Positions 8,174 through 17,137 of a stretch of 36,429 nt of DNA are shown here, in pieces. A model generated the notes under the pieces. That model was not told the DNA's origin. It saw only the letters and a list, made by a program, of their open reading frames with translations, and ran no database searches. Within the stretch, counting starts at the first letter, position 1. Each line of letters starts with the position of its first letter. Both the position numbers and the translations under genes were made by a program. The stretch spans positions 1 to 36,429 of the forward strand of contig NZ_LVJH01000031.1 of NCBI RefSeq assembly GCF_001637205.1. The letters are read 5' to 3'. Origin of the DNA: Paenibacillus glacialis (GTDB taxonomy: Bacteria > Bacillota > Bacilli > Paenibacillales > Paenibacillaceae).

Positions 8174-9337
8174 ATGCCCAATAAACCAGTTAGCTCCGTT
8201 AAATCTACTGAAAGCGTGAATCGTCCTAAACGCTCACTGCGTGCTAGGATATGCAGATGGGGGCTATCGCTGCTCGCGGTGCTCGTTCTAGGACTACTCG
8301 TTTTCTTGCTTTTGCCTTCACCGATCAAACCGGCAAAATGGTCCGCACCGACGGCTCCCTCTTTTGAGGAAGCGGGTCCGTGGAAACAGAACAACAAACT
8401 CAGCTCGGCTCAGCTTGTTACTGATGCCCCTCAATTTCCGGAATTCATTACATTCGATAAAGAAGGCCAGCTATATACAGGAGATTCGGACGGGAAAATT
8501 TATAAGGTTCCTCTCGATGCAGAGGGCAATCCGCAAAAGGCCCAATTGTTTGCAGACACCAAAGGAACGCCTAATGGGCTTATATTCGATGCCAAAGGCG
8601 ATTTGATCGTTACTGATGTCAAGAGGGGACTGCTGTCTATAAACCCATCCGGGAGCATAGAGGTATTGGCCGATAAAGTGGACGACAAGCCGATCTATTT
8701 AGCTAACGAGCTCGATATTGCCAAGGACGGCTCCATTTATTTCTCCGATACTTCGAATTATGGCAGCGTGACCTTCAAAGAAATTGCCGAGAACAAGCCG
8801 CATGGACGTTTGCTGAAGTACGATCCAATGACCAAGAAGACGACCGTCCTATTAGAAGGCCTCTATTTTGCAAACGGGGTTGCCTTGTCTGCGGATGAAG
8901 ATTTTGTCCTTGTGGCGGAATCGTATCATTATCAGTTGACCAGATACTGGCTCAAAGGACCGAAGGTGGGTACATCTGATATTTTCGCAGACAATCTCGC
9001 AGGCTTTCCAGACAACATTACGCGTGATGACCAAGGTCATTTCTGGGTCGGCATCTTCACGACTCGCCTTTCTTTTGTAGATCAGATGCATAGCAACCCT
9101 TGGTTGGCCAGTACCATGGCCAAAGTGCCGCAGTCGCTGCTTAGCGGCGCAAGCGCACCGGTGAAGCATGGGCTTGCTGCGGAGTTCAGTCCGCAGGGAG
9201 AGCTTATCGGAAGCTGGCATGATCCGGAAGGTAAATTGTATGGCGTAACTACGGCTGCAAGCCATAACGGATATTTATATATAGGAACGGCACCTGGAGG
9301 CAGCAAGGGCGTTCATCGCGTGCTTTTAACAAAATAA
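8174..9337 (+). CDS. Membrane-anchored SMP-30/strictosidine synthase-like beta-propeller
   Basis: A 387-residue protein. A basic N-terminus (residues 1-30) is followed by one hydrophobic helix (about 31-50), so the bulk is probably outside the membrane. Residues about 80-380 contain repeated YTGDSDGKIYKV-like blades, PNGLIFDAKGDLIVTD, LANELDIAKDGSIYFSD and FANGVALSADEDFVLVAE. These match the six-bladed SMP-30/gluconolactonase/strictosidine synthase-like superfamily (also APMAP/paraoxonase-like). Such proteins are often Ca-dependent lactonases or esterases, so a hydrolytic step on a cyclic ester is possible. It starts 33 nt after the MDR gene with AGGAGG upstream, and is part of the same operon. 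The propeller call is firm; the reaction is not. Confidence 0.8.
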   Translation: MPNKPVSSVKSTESVNRPKRSLRARICRWGLSLLAVLVLGLLVFLLLPSPIKPAKWSAPTAPSFEEAGPWKQNNKLSSAQLVTDAPQFPEFITFDKEGQLYTGDSDGKIYKVPLDAEGNPQKAQLFADTKGTPNGLIFDAKGDLIVTDVKRGLLSINPSGSIEVLADKVDDKPIYLANELDIAKDGSIYFSDTSNYGSVTFKEIAENKPHGRLLKYDPMTKKTTVLLEGLYFANGVALSADEDFVLVAESYHYQLTRYWLKGPKVGTSDIFADNLAGFPDNITRDDQGHFWVGIFTTRLSFVDQMHSNPWLASTMAKVPQSLLSGASAPVKHGLAAEFSPQGELIGSWHDPEGKLYGVTTAASHNGYLYIGTAPGGSKGVHRVLLTK

Positions 9338-9361
9338 GGTTGGAATCCGGGAGGGTGCGAA

Positions 9362-10144
9362 ATGACTCTGGATGATTTGGGGCTATCTTGGAATGACAAG
9401 GAGAGTCTGATCGGCAAAGTGGTGACAGGCGCTAGCAGCGGCATCGGGGCATCGATCGCCAGGAAACTGGCAAAGCGCGGCGCCTATGTGACTTTAGTGG
9501 CACGTCGACGGGATCGATTGGATGAGTTGGTACAGGAATTGCATAAAGATGGATTGTACGAGGTTATGGCAGTACCTGCTGATATTCAAAAGGCTGAAGA
9601 AGTACAGCATGTGGTCAATGAAACGATTAACCGCTGGGGCCGTCTTGATATTGTAGTCGCCAATGCCGGATTCGGGTATCGAAGTCCTTTGGTAGAAGTG
9701 GATATGGAAAGATGGGAGGAGATGTACAGGACGAATGTACACGGTCTAATGTTGACGCTGCACTACGGGCTTCCGCCGATGCTGGGTCAGGGCAAGGGAG
9801 ATGTCATCATCATCTCCTCCATTGCCGGCAAGGAAGTGATTGCCGGAGGAGGTCCATACAGCGCTACCAAATACGGCGTTAACGCCATAGCGTCTGCATT
9901 ACGTTTGGAGACAATCGATCAGGGGATTCGCGTTACGACGATTCAGCCCGGGGCGGTGGCAACGGAATTTGCTCAGGTGGCCGGGTATTCCGAGGATGAA
10001 ATTCGCGCGTTTGCTTCGAAAGTCCTGCCGTTACATCCCGATGATGTTGCAGAGGCGGCACTCTATGCATTGGAGCAGCCTGAACATGTCAGTATTGCTG
10101 AACTAACCATCATGCCTTCAAGGCAAGCCCAGCGGTTCAAATAA
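9362..10144 (+). CDS. Second SDR of the operon
   Basis: A 260-residue classical SDR: TGASSGIG (22-29), NAG (101-103), Ser153, Tyr166 and Lys170 (YSATK). The first strand is odd: it reads IGKVVTGASSG, where relatives usually have GKVAxVTGASSG, as if two residues had been lost. This may weaken the fold or be tolerated. The N-terminal extension (residues 1-16) is also unusual and starts with MTLDDLGLSWND. GGGAGGGTG lies just upstream of the ATG. It is the last gene before the terminators at 10230-10371. It is similar in class to, but not a recent copy of, the first SDR of the operon. Confidence 0.8.
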   Translation: MTLDDLGLSWNDKESLIGKVVTGASSGIGASIARKLAKRGAYVTLVARRRDRLDELVQELHKDGLYEVMAVPADIQKAEEVQHVVNETINRWGRLDIVVANAGFGYRSPLVEVDMERWEEMYRTNVHGLMLTLHYGLPPMLGQGKGDVIIISSIAGKEVIAGGGPYSATKYGVNAIASALRLETIDQGIRVTTIQPGAVATEFAQVAGYSEDEIRAFASKVLPLHPDDVAEAALYALEQPEHVSIAELTIMPSRQAQRFK

Positions 10145-10229
10145 ATCGATGTCCACTTAGCGTGCCATATCGCGTTCAGATAAAGCCCTAAGTTTGGCAT
10201 CCCGGGCAGTGCAACTAACCATTAAGGGA

Positions 10230-10256
10230 GAGCGCTTGCATGGCATGCAAGCGCTC
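10230..10256. terminator. Perfect 27-nt palindrome after the redox operon
   Basis: Arms GAGCGCTTGCATG and its complement around a single G. It is strong and GC-rich but without a T run, so it may serve as an RNA 3'-end stabiliser ahead of the next hairpin. Confidence 0.5.
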
Positions 10257-10329
10257 GTCTGTTCGCTCCCTATAGTCTCCACCAAACATTATCATTGATA
10301 TTAATTTGCTATATTGTATGTAAATTGAA

Positions 10330-10371
10330 AAAGACGACTTTCCATTCCATTCTGAATGAAAAGTCGTCTTT
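10330..10371. terminator. Intrinsic terminator
   Basis: A 12-bp stem AAAGACGACTTT / AAAGTCGTCTTT with an 18-nt loop and A/T-rich flanks. It can stop the plus-strand redox operon and transcripts from the minus strand. Confidence 0.7.
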
Positions 10372-10394
10372 ATTTATGTTCTACTCTGTCTCTT

Positions 10395-10532
10395 TTACTT
10401 CATAAGTGTCAGTATTCTTTTGAGATTGACTGTGAATATGGCCATCGCCACTTGCATTTCCATGCCAATGAGACCCGAGGAGGATGCTACATCATACCCG
10501 TATCGGTGTTTTAATTCACTATTTGTGGCTTC
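10395..10532 (-). pseudogene. C-terminal remnant of an IS1182-type transposase
   Basis: The minus strand encodes 45 residues ending in a stop. They include NSELKHRYGYDVASSSG and MAIFTVNLKRILTLMK, which I recognise as the C-terminus of IS1182-family DDE transposases. An in-frame stop lies two codons upstream and no catalytic core is present. This is a scar of an old insertion just downstream of the aminotransferase gene. Confidence 0.65.
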
Positions 10533-10549
10533 TATTTAACATCTTACAA

Positions 10550-11713
10550 TTATATTTTCGCCTTCATGAAGCTCTCCATCCGCTCCAGCGCCTGTGATAA
10601 TCTCTGTGTGGATACTGAGTAGGCGCAGCGGATATGCCCCTCTCCACCCGCACCAAATACATGGCCGGGCACGACAGCAACACCTGATTCCTTCAATAAC
10701 TGCAAGGCAAACGTCTCGGAGTCGAGCCCCGTGTGAGCGATACTCGGAAACGCATAGAAAGCACCTTCCGGTACATGGCAAGGCATCCCGATTGACCGAA
10801 ATCCGTTCACCAGCAACTCCCGGCGCTGCCGATACACTTCTCTCATCTCATTCATAGCCTCAAGACCATGGCGCAGGGATTCTATTGCAGCAATCTGTCC
10901 CAGCACCGGGGCACACATGGCAGTATATTGATGGATCTTCAGCATCGCCGCCAGCAGCTCGCGGTGACCGCAGGCATAGCCGATTCTCCAGCCGGTCATT
11001 GCGAATGCTTTGGAAAAGCCGCTGAGTACAATGGTTCTCTCCTGCATCCCCGGCAAAGAGGCAATGCTGACATGCTTCCAGTCATAGGTCAGCTCGGCAT
11101 AGACTTCATCAGAGATAACCAGCAGATTGTTCTCCTTAACGATGTCGGCAATCGGTTGCCAGTCCTCGGAAGTCATGATCGCTCCCGTCGGATTGTTCGG
11201 ATAATTCAGCATCAGCAGCTTGGAACGCGGGGTAACCGCCCGTCGCAAAGCCTCAGCAGTCAGCTTAAAACCATCCTCCGCTCTCGCTTCCACCTCCACT
11301 ACTGTACCCCCGTTCAGATAGCCGATCGGCGAGTAAGCGATATAACTGGGAGAAGGAAGAAGAATTTCATCGCCCGGAGCGGTGAACGCCCGCAGCGCCA
11401 GGTCCAGCGCTTCGCTACTGCCTACAGTGACCAGCACCTCGCTGGCAGGATCGTAGCGCAGATTGAAGTTATTTTGCAAATAGTTGGCAATTTCCTCTCT
11501 AAGTTCGGGCAAACCCGCATTCGGCGTATAACTCGTTGATCCCTGCCTCAGCGCCTGCATGCATGCTTCCCTGATGTGTTCCGGAGTGACAAAATCCGGC
11601 TCACCTACGCCGAGCGAGATGATATCCTCACTGCCAGCACTGAGATCGAAGAAAGCACGTATCCCGGAAGGCGGGATGTCCCGTACGCGTGGGGCAATCC
11701 AATCATTCAACAT
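10550..11713 (-). CDS. Class I/II pyridoxal-phosphate aminotransferase
   Basis: A 387-residue fold-type I aminotransferase. SLGVGEPDF (33-41), TSYTPNAGLPELR (60-72), the NNPTG motif (173-177), SDEVYAEL (201-208), the PLP lysine Lys235 in SGFSKAFAMTGWRIGY, and a C-terminal substrate Arg region (GHIRCAYS) are all present. It fits the aspartate/aromatic/alanine aminotransferase group (PatA/YugH-like), and exact specificity is open. Its start overlaps the end of ddl by 11 bp, so it is the third gene of a mocR-ddl-aminotransferase operon. A link to alanine supply for D-Ala-D-Ala synthesis is a reasonable inference. Confidence 0.85.
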   Translation of the reverse strand: MLNDWIAPRVRDIPPSGIRAFFDLSAGSEDIISLGVGEPDFVTPEHIREACMQALRQGSTSYTPNAGLPELREEIANYLQNNFNLRYDPASEVLVTVGSSEALDLALRAFTAPGDEILLPSPSYIAYSPIGYLNGGTVVEVEARAEDGFKLTAEALRRAVTPRSKLLMLNYPNNPTGAIMTSEDWQPIADIVKENNLLVISDEVYAELTYDWKHVSIASLPGMQERTIVLSGFSKAFAMTGWRIGYACGHRELLAAMLKIHQYTAMCAPVLGQIAAIESLRHGLEAMNEMREVYRQRRELLVNGFRSIGMPCHVPEGAFYAFPSIAHTGLDSETFALQLLKESGVAVVPGHVFGAGGEGHIRCAYSVSTQRLSQALERMESFMKAKI

Positions 11714-12647
11714 GAACCGACACCCCCTTGTTCTTGCTGCGTTCAGTCAGGGAGTAGCTGATAATCCGGTCCAGTAATGCGCTGAACGATAGTCCGGCTG
11801 CTACGGCACTTTTGGGAAGAAGACTCGTTATAGTCATCCCAGGCAGCGTATTGACCTCCAGAACATAAGATTCACCATCCAACAACAGGATATCAACCCG
11901 GGCATACACACTGCACTTCAACGCTTTGTAACTGGTCATTGCCGCCCTGCGTACTGACTGGTCCAGCTCTGGCGGCAGGGTCATCACCACCTCATCTGCC
12001 CCGCCTTCCTCATACTTGGCACTGTAATCGAACCATTCCGAAGATGCAGAAGTGATCCCTAACACGGGCAGGAGTTCCCCATCTAGAATAGAGCAGGTGA
12101 TTTCCTGACCCACGGTATACCGTTCAATCAGGATCGACTGTTCAGGGTCACTGGAAAAAGCCTTCAGCACCGCGCTGTGCAGCCCCTGCTCATCGTTCAC
12201 CTTTTCCATCCCGATGCTGGAACCGCCTGAATTCGGCTTCACCATCACCGGATACCCCAGCCGTTCAACGGCTTCCAGCGAATAGTCTTCCAGGCTGTCC
12301 CAGCACAGCCATTCCGGCGTGTTGACCCCTTCATAACGGAGGATTTTTTTGGACAGATCCTTATTCATGCACAAGCTGCTCGCCAGCACGCCGCTTCCTG
12401 TATACGGTATGCCCAGTGTCTCCAGCGTCCCCTGTATCGTCCCGTCCTCGCCGTAAGCCCCATGCAGAGCCAAGAGAGCAACGTCAAGTCCCATTACCTT
12501 TTCCACAAGCTCCTCCGGCTTACTGAATACAACTGGAATCACCTCATATTTATTATGGTCCAGATGATTTATCATCTCTCTGCCCGTGTTCAGCGACACC
12601 TCAATTTCGGAGGAAATGCCTCCCATAATTACGCCAACCTTCATCAT
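11703..12647 (-). CDS. ddl: D-alanine-D-alanine ligase
   Basis: An ATP-grasp ligase of about 314 residues. Recognisable elements: VGVIMGGISSEIEVSLNTG at the N-terminus, LALHGAYGEDGTIQG, LGIPYTGSGVLASSL, the lysine-containing PVMVKPNSGGSSIGM loop, and the C-terminal metal-binding EVNTLPGMT. It joins two D-alanines for peptidoglycan precursors in the cytoplasm. It is shorter than many Ddl enzymes (about 350), as in Bacillus-type DdlA/B variants. The ATG at 12647 (or 12644) is preferred over the GTG at 12653 because AAGGAG lies five nt before it. It sits directly after a MocR regulator gene, an arrangement that recalls DdlR, the MocR activator of ddlA described in Brevibacillus brevis. Confidence 0.9.
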   Translation of the reverse strand: MMKVGVIMGGISSEIEVSLNTGREMINHLDHNKYEVIPVVFSKPEELVEKVMGLDVALLALHGAYGEDGTIQGTLETLGIPYTGSGVLASSLCMNKDLSKKILRYEGVNTPEWLCWDSLEDYSLEAVERLGYPVMVKPNSGGSSIGMEKVNDEQGLHSAVLKAFSSDPEQSILIERYTVGQEITCSILDGELLPVLGITSASSEWFDYSAKYEEGGADEVVMTLPPELDQSVRRAAMTSYKALKCSVYARVDILLLDGESYVLEVNTLPGMTITSLLPKSAVAAGLSFSALLDRIISYSLTERSKNKGVSVHVE

Positions 12648-12657
12648 CAGCACTCCT

Positions 12658-14109
12658 TCATCCCATTAGTTTGTGCGCTGTTTTGCCAATAACCTCGATC
12701 CCCTTGCGGATATCCTCATCCGCCACTCTGGAGAATCCCAGCCGCATCGTATGCTGCCCACCGCCATCGGTATAGAACATCTCTCCTGCCGTAAAAATAA
12801 CCCCTTGCGCACGACACGCCTCAAGCAGCTCTCTTGTGTTAAAGCCCTCCGCAAATGCCACGAACAAATGCAGTCCGCCGTCGCCCGTCAATGCTTGGTA
12901 GTGAACATGCTGTTTGCAGCATTCCAGGGTCAGCTCATACTTCCGTTTATATTCCGCTCTCGCCTTTTTCAAATATTTCTCCAGATTGCCGTTGTACAAA
13001 TATTGATAGAGAATCGATTGATCCAAGGTTGAAGTATGAATCGTCTGCGCCCGCTTGATACTCTCCAGGTAATAGATCAGTTCCTGATCAGCCAGCACCC
13101 AGCCTACCCGAAGGCCGGGGAACAAGACTTTGGAAAAGCTTCCGAGATAAATCACACTATTGCCTGCACCGGCCGTTGCAATCAGCGGCGATACATGCGA
13201 CCCCGAATAACGCAGCTCTTCATTAAAACCATCCTCGATAAGCGGAATATCGTATCCCGCCATCAGCTTCATCAGGCTCTGTCTTTTCTCTGGAGACATA
13301 ACAATCCCGGTCGGATTATGGTACGAAGGCACAAAGTAGGCACAATCGTACTCTCCCTCATCTAACGCCTTCTCCAATTCTCCCAGGTGAATGCCATCCC
13401 GCTCCATGGGAATACCCTTGATCCCGAATCCATGCAGCTTAAGATTCTTGATCGCCGTATGATGTGTAGGATTCTCGGTCAGGACATGGCCACTCTTGCG
13501 GTTCAGGGCGGACAGTACGATATTAAAGCCCTCCGTAAAGCCATTGGTGATCAAGATGTCCTTACCCTTCATATCCACGCCCTTGTGCTCCATATATTGG
13601 TGCAAATAATCAATCAACGGCTTGTAGCCCTTGGCATAGCCGTAGTTCAACAGGACATTTCCTTCCACTGCCATCCGGTCCATGAAGGCCCGCTTTACAT
13701 TGTCTAGATCGAACAGCCCCTCATCAGGCGCAATACTGGTAAAAGAAATCGTACCCTTCTCCGCACGGATACCGTACTTCATAATATCCAGCTCTTCGGC
13801 TAACATGGCGTGGCCGTTCAAATGCGCTTTCCAATCCATGATTCGAGGCGAGCCCTTAACCGTGCCGGGTGCAGAAGGGGCCACGTAGTTCCCTCGCCCT
13901 TTAACGACGTAGACAAACCCATCGTCCTCCAGCCCCTCATAAGCAGCTATTACCGAGTTACGGCTAACCTGCAGTAGCACACCCATTTCGCGCGTGGACG
14001 GGAGCTTCTGGTCGCCTTGCAGCGCGCCCTTTATAATTAAGTGCTTCATATAGTCTTTGACTTGTATATATACCGGTCGTCCTGCAATGAGCTTGAAATC
14101 CTTAAACAT
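12658..14109 (-). CDS. MocR-type regulator (GntR-like HTH fused to aminotransferase domain), DdlR-like
   Basis: A 483-residue fusion. Residues 1-75 are a GntR winged helix: PVYIQVKDYMKHLI, LPSTREMGVLLQVSRNSV, YEGLEDDGFVYVVKGRGNYV. Residues about 115-483 are a fold-type I PLP domain with HNPTG (264-268), the PLP lysine Lys327 in YLGSFSKVLFPGLRVGW, and a C-terminal MRLGFSR. Such proteins sense PLP plus an amino acid or amine. Because the next genes are ddl and an aminotransferase, control of D-Ala-D-Ala supply (as with DdlR) is the best guess. The start is preceded by GGGGG. An intrinsic terminator lies only about 50 nt upstream on the same strand. Confidence 0.85.
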   Translation of the reverse strand: MFKDFKLIAGRPVYIQVKDYMKHLIIKGALQGDQKLPSTREMGVLLQVSRNSVIAAYEGLEDDGFVYVVKGRGNYVAPSAPGTVKGSPRIMDWKAHLNGHAMLAEELDIMKYGIRAEKGTISFTSIAPDEGLFDLDNVKRAFMDRMAVEGNVLLNYGYAKGYKPLIDYLHQYMEHKGVDMKGKDILITNGFTEGFNIVLSALNRKSGHVLTENPTHHTAIKNLKLHGFGIKGIPMERDGIHLGELEKALDEGEYDCAYFVPSYHNPTGIVMSPEKRQSLMKLMAGYDIPLIEDGFNEELRYSGSHVSPLIATAGAGNSVIYLGSFSKVLFPGLRVGWVLADQELIYYLESIKRAQTIHTSTLDQSILYQYLYNGNLEKYLKKARAEYKRKYELTLECCKQHVHYQALTGDGGLHLFVAFAEGFNTRELLEACRAQGVIFTAGEMFYTDGGGQHTMRLGFSRVADEDIRKGIEVIGKTAHKLMG

Positions 14110-14157
14110 TCATCGTCGCCCCCATAGCTATCATGGCACAGTCAGCAGGGTAAAAAA

Positions 14158-14197
14158 AGAACCACGGCCCCGGATTTTTCATCCAGTCGTGGTTCTT
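14158..14197 (-). terminator. Terminator in front of mocR
   Basis: A 10-bp stem AAGAACCACG / CGTGGTTCTT followed on the minus strand by TTTTTTT. It is about 50 nt upstream of the mocR start in the same direction. It most simply ends the broken efflux gene, but leaves little room for a mocR promoter, so attenuation of the mocR operon is also possible. Confidence 0.7.
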
Positions 14198-14297
14198 AAT
14201 GGTTATCCTCTTGGTGTTATCTGGAGCCGATTCGCGATTAGTGACCCTTCATCATCGCCGGATCCGGATTGTCCCCGCCGGCGGCTCCGTCTCCTTC

Positions 14298-14842
14298 CTA
14301 CTGCTTCGGTTTCCGCAGAAGGAGCGACAGTGCGACACCCGCGGTCACGAGGCACGCGGACAGGAAGAACGTGTCCCGTAACCCGCGACGACGGCGTTCA
14401 GCGGATTTGCATTCGCTCCCGCGCTTGCGGCGTGGGAAGTGATTTGCGACGTCAGATAACCCGTCAGGCCTGCGAACGAGACGACGACTTGCTGAGCTGC
14501 TGCTGTCATCGGTGTAACGCGGCTCACCAGACGGCGAGGCGCAGAACTCAGGACATGCGTGTTGAGCGGCATCATGGAGAAGCCCATGCCGAGACCCATG
14601 ATGCAGATGCACAGGATGATAACCCACAGCGAGGTATCCAACGATATGCCGGACAAGATGAACAGGGAAATGGATACGACAGCAAGACCGGTGAATGCGA
14701 GCGGACGCGCACCGATCTTGTCGAACAACCGACCGCTGATCGGCATGCCAATTCCCGCGCATAGCGCAAAAGGCATAAGGATGAAGCCTGTTTCAAATGC
14801 GGTGTAGTGCATGACGCCTTGCAGGTACAGCGGCACGATCAC
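14298..14842 (-). pseudogene. Truncated, frameshifted DHA2-type MFS efflux pump
   Basis: The minus strand encodes the last third of a 14-helix drug/H+ antiporter: VPLYLQGVMHYTAFETGF, then MPISGRLFDKIGARPLAFTG (the motif-A-like loop) and helices through LTGYLTSQITSH. The frame is lost near 14390; the C-terminus DTFFLSACLVTAGVALSLLL with RKPKQ and stop resumes in another frame, ending at 14298. The first two thirds of the gene are absent. The base composition jumps from GC-rich to AT-rich at about 14840, marking a deletion junction. It is non-functional. Confidence 0.8.
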
Positions 14843-14992
14843 ACTTTATGATAAATCTAAATCTATTCATGTCTTTTCCTAAAAATATAGCTTCAATTAC
14901 TTGTCAAAGTAACCCTGGTATAGTCGGCAAGTAATATCTTACTGTCGATCTCCCTTGAAATCGGGCAAAGAAATGAGCATTTTCCAGTAAAA

Positions 14993-15028
14993 AAAGCCTC
15001 TCTGACATTTGACTGTCATTGAGGCTTT
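14993..15028 (-). terminator. Intrinsic terminator of the DUF5050 gene
   Basis: Stem AAAGCCTC / GAGGCTTT, extended by an internal TGACA/TGTCA pairing, followed on the minus strand by seven T. It lies about 25 nt past the stop. Confidence 0.8.
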
Positions 15029-15050
15029 AAGGCTTTTCTGACGTACGTAC

Positions 15051-16844
15051 TTATTTCACAGTATAGATGCCGCTCTCGTACGTCAACGTGTACGCTACAC
15101 CATCCTCTTTCACGATCACAGCCCGAATGTTTCCTGTTACAAGGCGTGTAGAGCTACCATCCGAATTAATACGATACAACCCTGGTTCGTATCCATCCGT
15201 CGTGTAAAACGTTCGTGAATTTCCAACGTAATAAGTGCTAACAGAATGTTTAGAACGTTTTATGTTCCGACCGGATGCAATCTGGTACTCATATAATACA
15301 CCCGCTTCATATGCATTGGCTTTTACATTCACCGTATAATAGAAACTCCCTTGCTGCAGACGAACGTTTAATACTTTTTGGTCTACAACCGTCTTCACAT
15401 CACCTTGAACGAGGTCTAACAATTTTAATGTACCTGAAGCGGCATCGATATAATAGATTTTATCTTCGATCAACCAGAACTGCTTCGTTGCATCCGTCAG
15501 CTTCGTCTGGCTTTGATCGTTCAGATTTATTTTATACACCGCACTCGTGTCCTTCGGATCACTATCTTTATATCCAATCGTATATAGATAATCACCCTTC
15601 ACATATAACGACTGGCGGCTATAGTTAAAACTTGTACCTTCTTCTGTGATCTCACGATAGACGCCATACGTATAATCGGGTTGACCGATCGCCGTAGCTT
15701 GACCTGTTTTGATGTCGATCATCTCAATATTGCGGGTACTTTCTGACATAAAATTAAAATCCTCTACGTATAAAGATGTCTCATATTTCTCACACGCAAT
15801 AAAATTTTTCCCACTTACTAATTCTTTTAATACGCCGTTCTCTACGGTATAGATCGACTCGCCGCCCATGGTCAAATCCCCTGTATGCAGAATGACGTAC
15901 CATTCATTATCGAGGTAACGAACATCGCCGAGCCATCCTTCTCGGCTATCCCAAGGTCCGATAGGGGCTATTTTGCTGATGAGGTTCTTTGCCAGATCAT
16001 AGCCATATAACGTGCCTTCACCTTTCTCTAACGATATAAAAATAAGCTGATCGTTAACCACCTTTGCATTCGACAAGATCGGCTTGCCTGGCAATGAAAT
16101 CTGCGTCTCCTTGCTTTCCCCTTCCATGCGTTGGAATAGTGTATACGTCGTGTCCATTTCACCATACGCTGTGCGGACGAAGTACAATTTCTTCCCTGAT
16201 TTAGCCAACAAATCGATCGACTTATTAGGATAAGAAATCGGCTTACGTGTATCTTTCAATTCAGCCAAAATACGCTCTTTTATCGCGTTTGTCTGCGGAT
16301 GTTGCAGATTAATCGGTTCCTGACTCATCACGATCAGTCCATCCAACCAATCAATATGCGCACCCAGTGCCTCGGCAGCGCTTCGGAGCGGCAACACAAT
16401 CTGTCCATTCACCTGTTGCGGCGCAACATCCATTACTTTTGGTTTATTGTTGACCAGCATCGTCTTATTGTTTACCGTAAATTGAATTGTTTTATGTAAC
16501 TTCTCATTTTTGAGCAAGACTTCTTTCGGTTTTTGCGCATGCCAAATGGCTTCCCACTGGCTTCCACCACCTTCGATCTCCGAAGCCAAATAACTCATCA
16601 AACGAATCGGCACCATGATGCGGGAATTGCGTTTTACGATTTGTTGATCTTCATACACATCTCTTTTGACTCCTTTAATAAACGCTTTCCCTTGATAGGG
16701 ATAAGGAACGATTACCGCTTCATCGAACGCTTCAACCAATGATTTTTTGATTACAGCATCCCCAGCAAATGCTAATACCACATTAAAATGAAAGGCTAGC
16801 ACAGCCACCATGATAAAAAGCATAATTCTACTTTTCATACGCAT
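15051..16844 (-). CDS. Exported stalk-domain (copper amine oxidase N-like) and DUF5050 propeller protein
   Basis: 597 residues from the ATG at 16844, chosen because GAGGGAG lies upstream and a signal peptide (MRMKSRIMLFIMVAVLAF, ending near FAGD) follows at once; the longer reading frame up to 16925 adds an unlikely 27 residues. Residues about 40-165 form the 'copper amine oxidase N-terminal' stalk domain of Paenibacillus secreted proteins (MVPIRLMSYLASEIEG, IVLPLRSAAEALGAHIDW). The rest has repeated blades such as LYTIGYKDSD, WLIEDKIYYIDAASGTLKL and GLYRINSDGSS, typical of DUF5050/YncE-like propellers. It is likely a cell-surface protein, with no catalytic residues recognised. The gene is monocistronic and ends at a clear terminator. 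Confidence 0.75.
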   Translation of the reverse strand: MRMKSRIMLFIMVAVLAFHFNVVLAFAGDAVIKKSLVEAFDEAVIVPYPYQGKAFIKGVKRDVYEDQQIVKRNSRIMVPIRLMSYLASEIEGGGSQWEAIWHAQKPKEVLLKNEKLHKTIQFTVNNKTMLVNNKPKVMDVAPQQVNGQIVLPLRSAAEALGAHIDWLDGLIVMSQEPINLQHPQTNAIKERILAELKDTRKPISYPNKSIDLLAKSGKKLYFVRTAYGEMDTTYTLFQRMEGESKETQISLPGKPILSNAKVVNDQLIFISLEKGEGTLYGYDLAKNLISKIAPIGPWDSREGWLGDVRYLDNEWYVILHTGDLTMGGESIYTVENGVLKELVSGKNFIACEKYETSLYVEDFNFMSESTRNIEMIDIKTGQATAIGQPDYTYGVYREITEEGTSFNYSRQSLYVKGDYLYTIGYKDSDPKDTSAVYKINLNDQSQTKLTDATKQFWLIEDKIYYIDAASGTLKLLDLVQGDVKTVVDQKVLNVRLQQGSFYYTVNVKANAYEAGVLYEYQIASGRNIKRSKHSVSTYYVGNSRTFYTTDGYEPGLYRINSDGSSTRLVTGNIRAVIVKEDGVAYTLTYESGIYTVK

Positions 16845-17039
16845 TCTAAATACTCCCTCTCTCACTGAATAGTGAATACTAACTTTAAGTTGGATTGAGC
16901 TGTTAACTGTTAATAATACACACAAACTTAATCCGATTTTTGGATTTTAACTATACAGTTATAAACGTTCTAATCTCATAATAGTTTCTTGCAGATCCAA
17001 TTGTTGTTCAACATAACTGCCCATTAGGTAAATAAAAAA

Positions 17040-17063
17040 GAGCAGGCTACGTAGCACCTGCTC
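17040..17063 (-). terminator. Intrinsic terminator
   Basis: A 7-bp stem GAGCAGG / CCTGCTC whose minus-strand reading ends in a T run. It lies downstream of the AraC-like remnant and shields the DUF5050 gene from upstream transcription. Confidence 0.7.
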
Positions 17064-17137
17064 ATCATTGTGTGTTATTCAACAATCGTTTTCTGTTAGT
17101 TCAAGTATCCTACACGAATCCATCAGTGATCCACTTT

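Noticed and set aside
10550..11713. D-amino-acid transaminase for the mocR-ddl operon
   Set aside because: The motifs are fold-type I (NNPTG, SGFSK), while bacterial D-amino-acid transaminases are fold-type IV.
14110..14300. T-box or other known riboswitch in the mocR leader
   Set aside because: No T-box specifier or AGGGTGG-type antiterminator element; only a plain terminator hairpin is seen.
14057..14764. 235-residue plus-strand open frame
   Set aside because: Shadow of the GC-rich minus-strand efflux remnant and mocR 5' end; full of Arg/His/Cys with no domain.
16845..16925. 27-residue N-terminal extension of the DUF5050 protein
   Set aside because: It covers the ribosome site and places the signal peptide internally; the ATG at 16844 is the better start.
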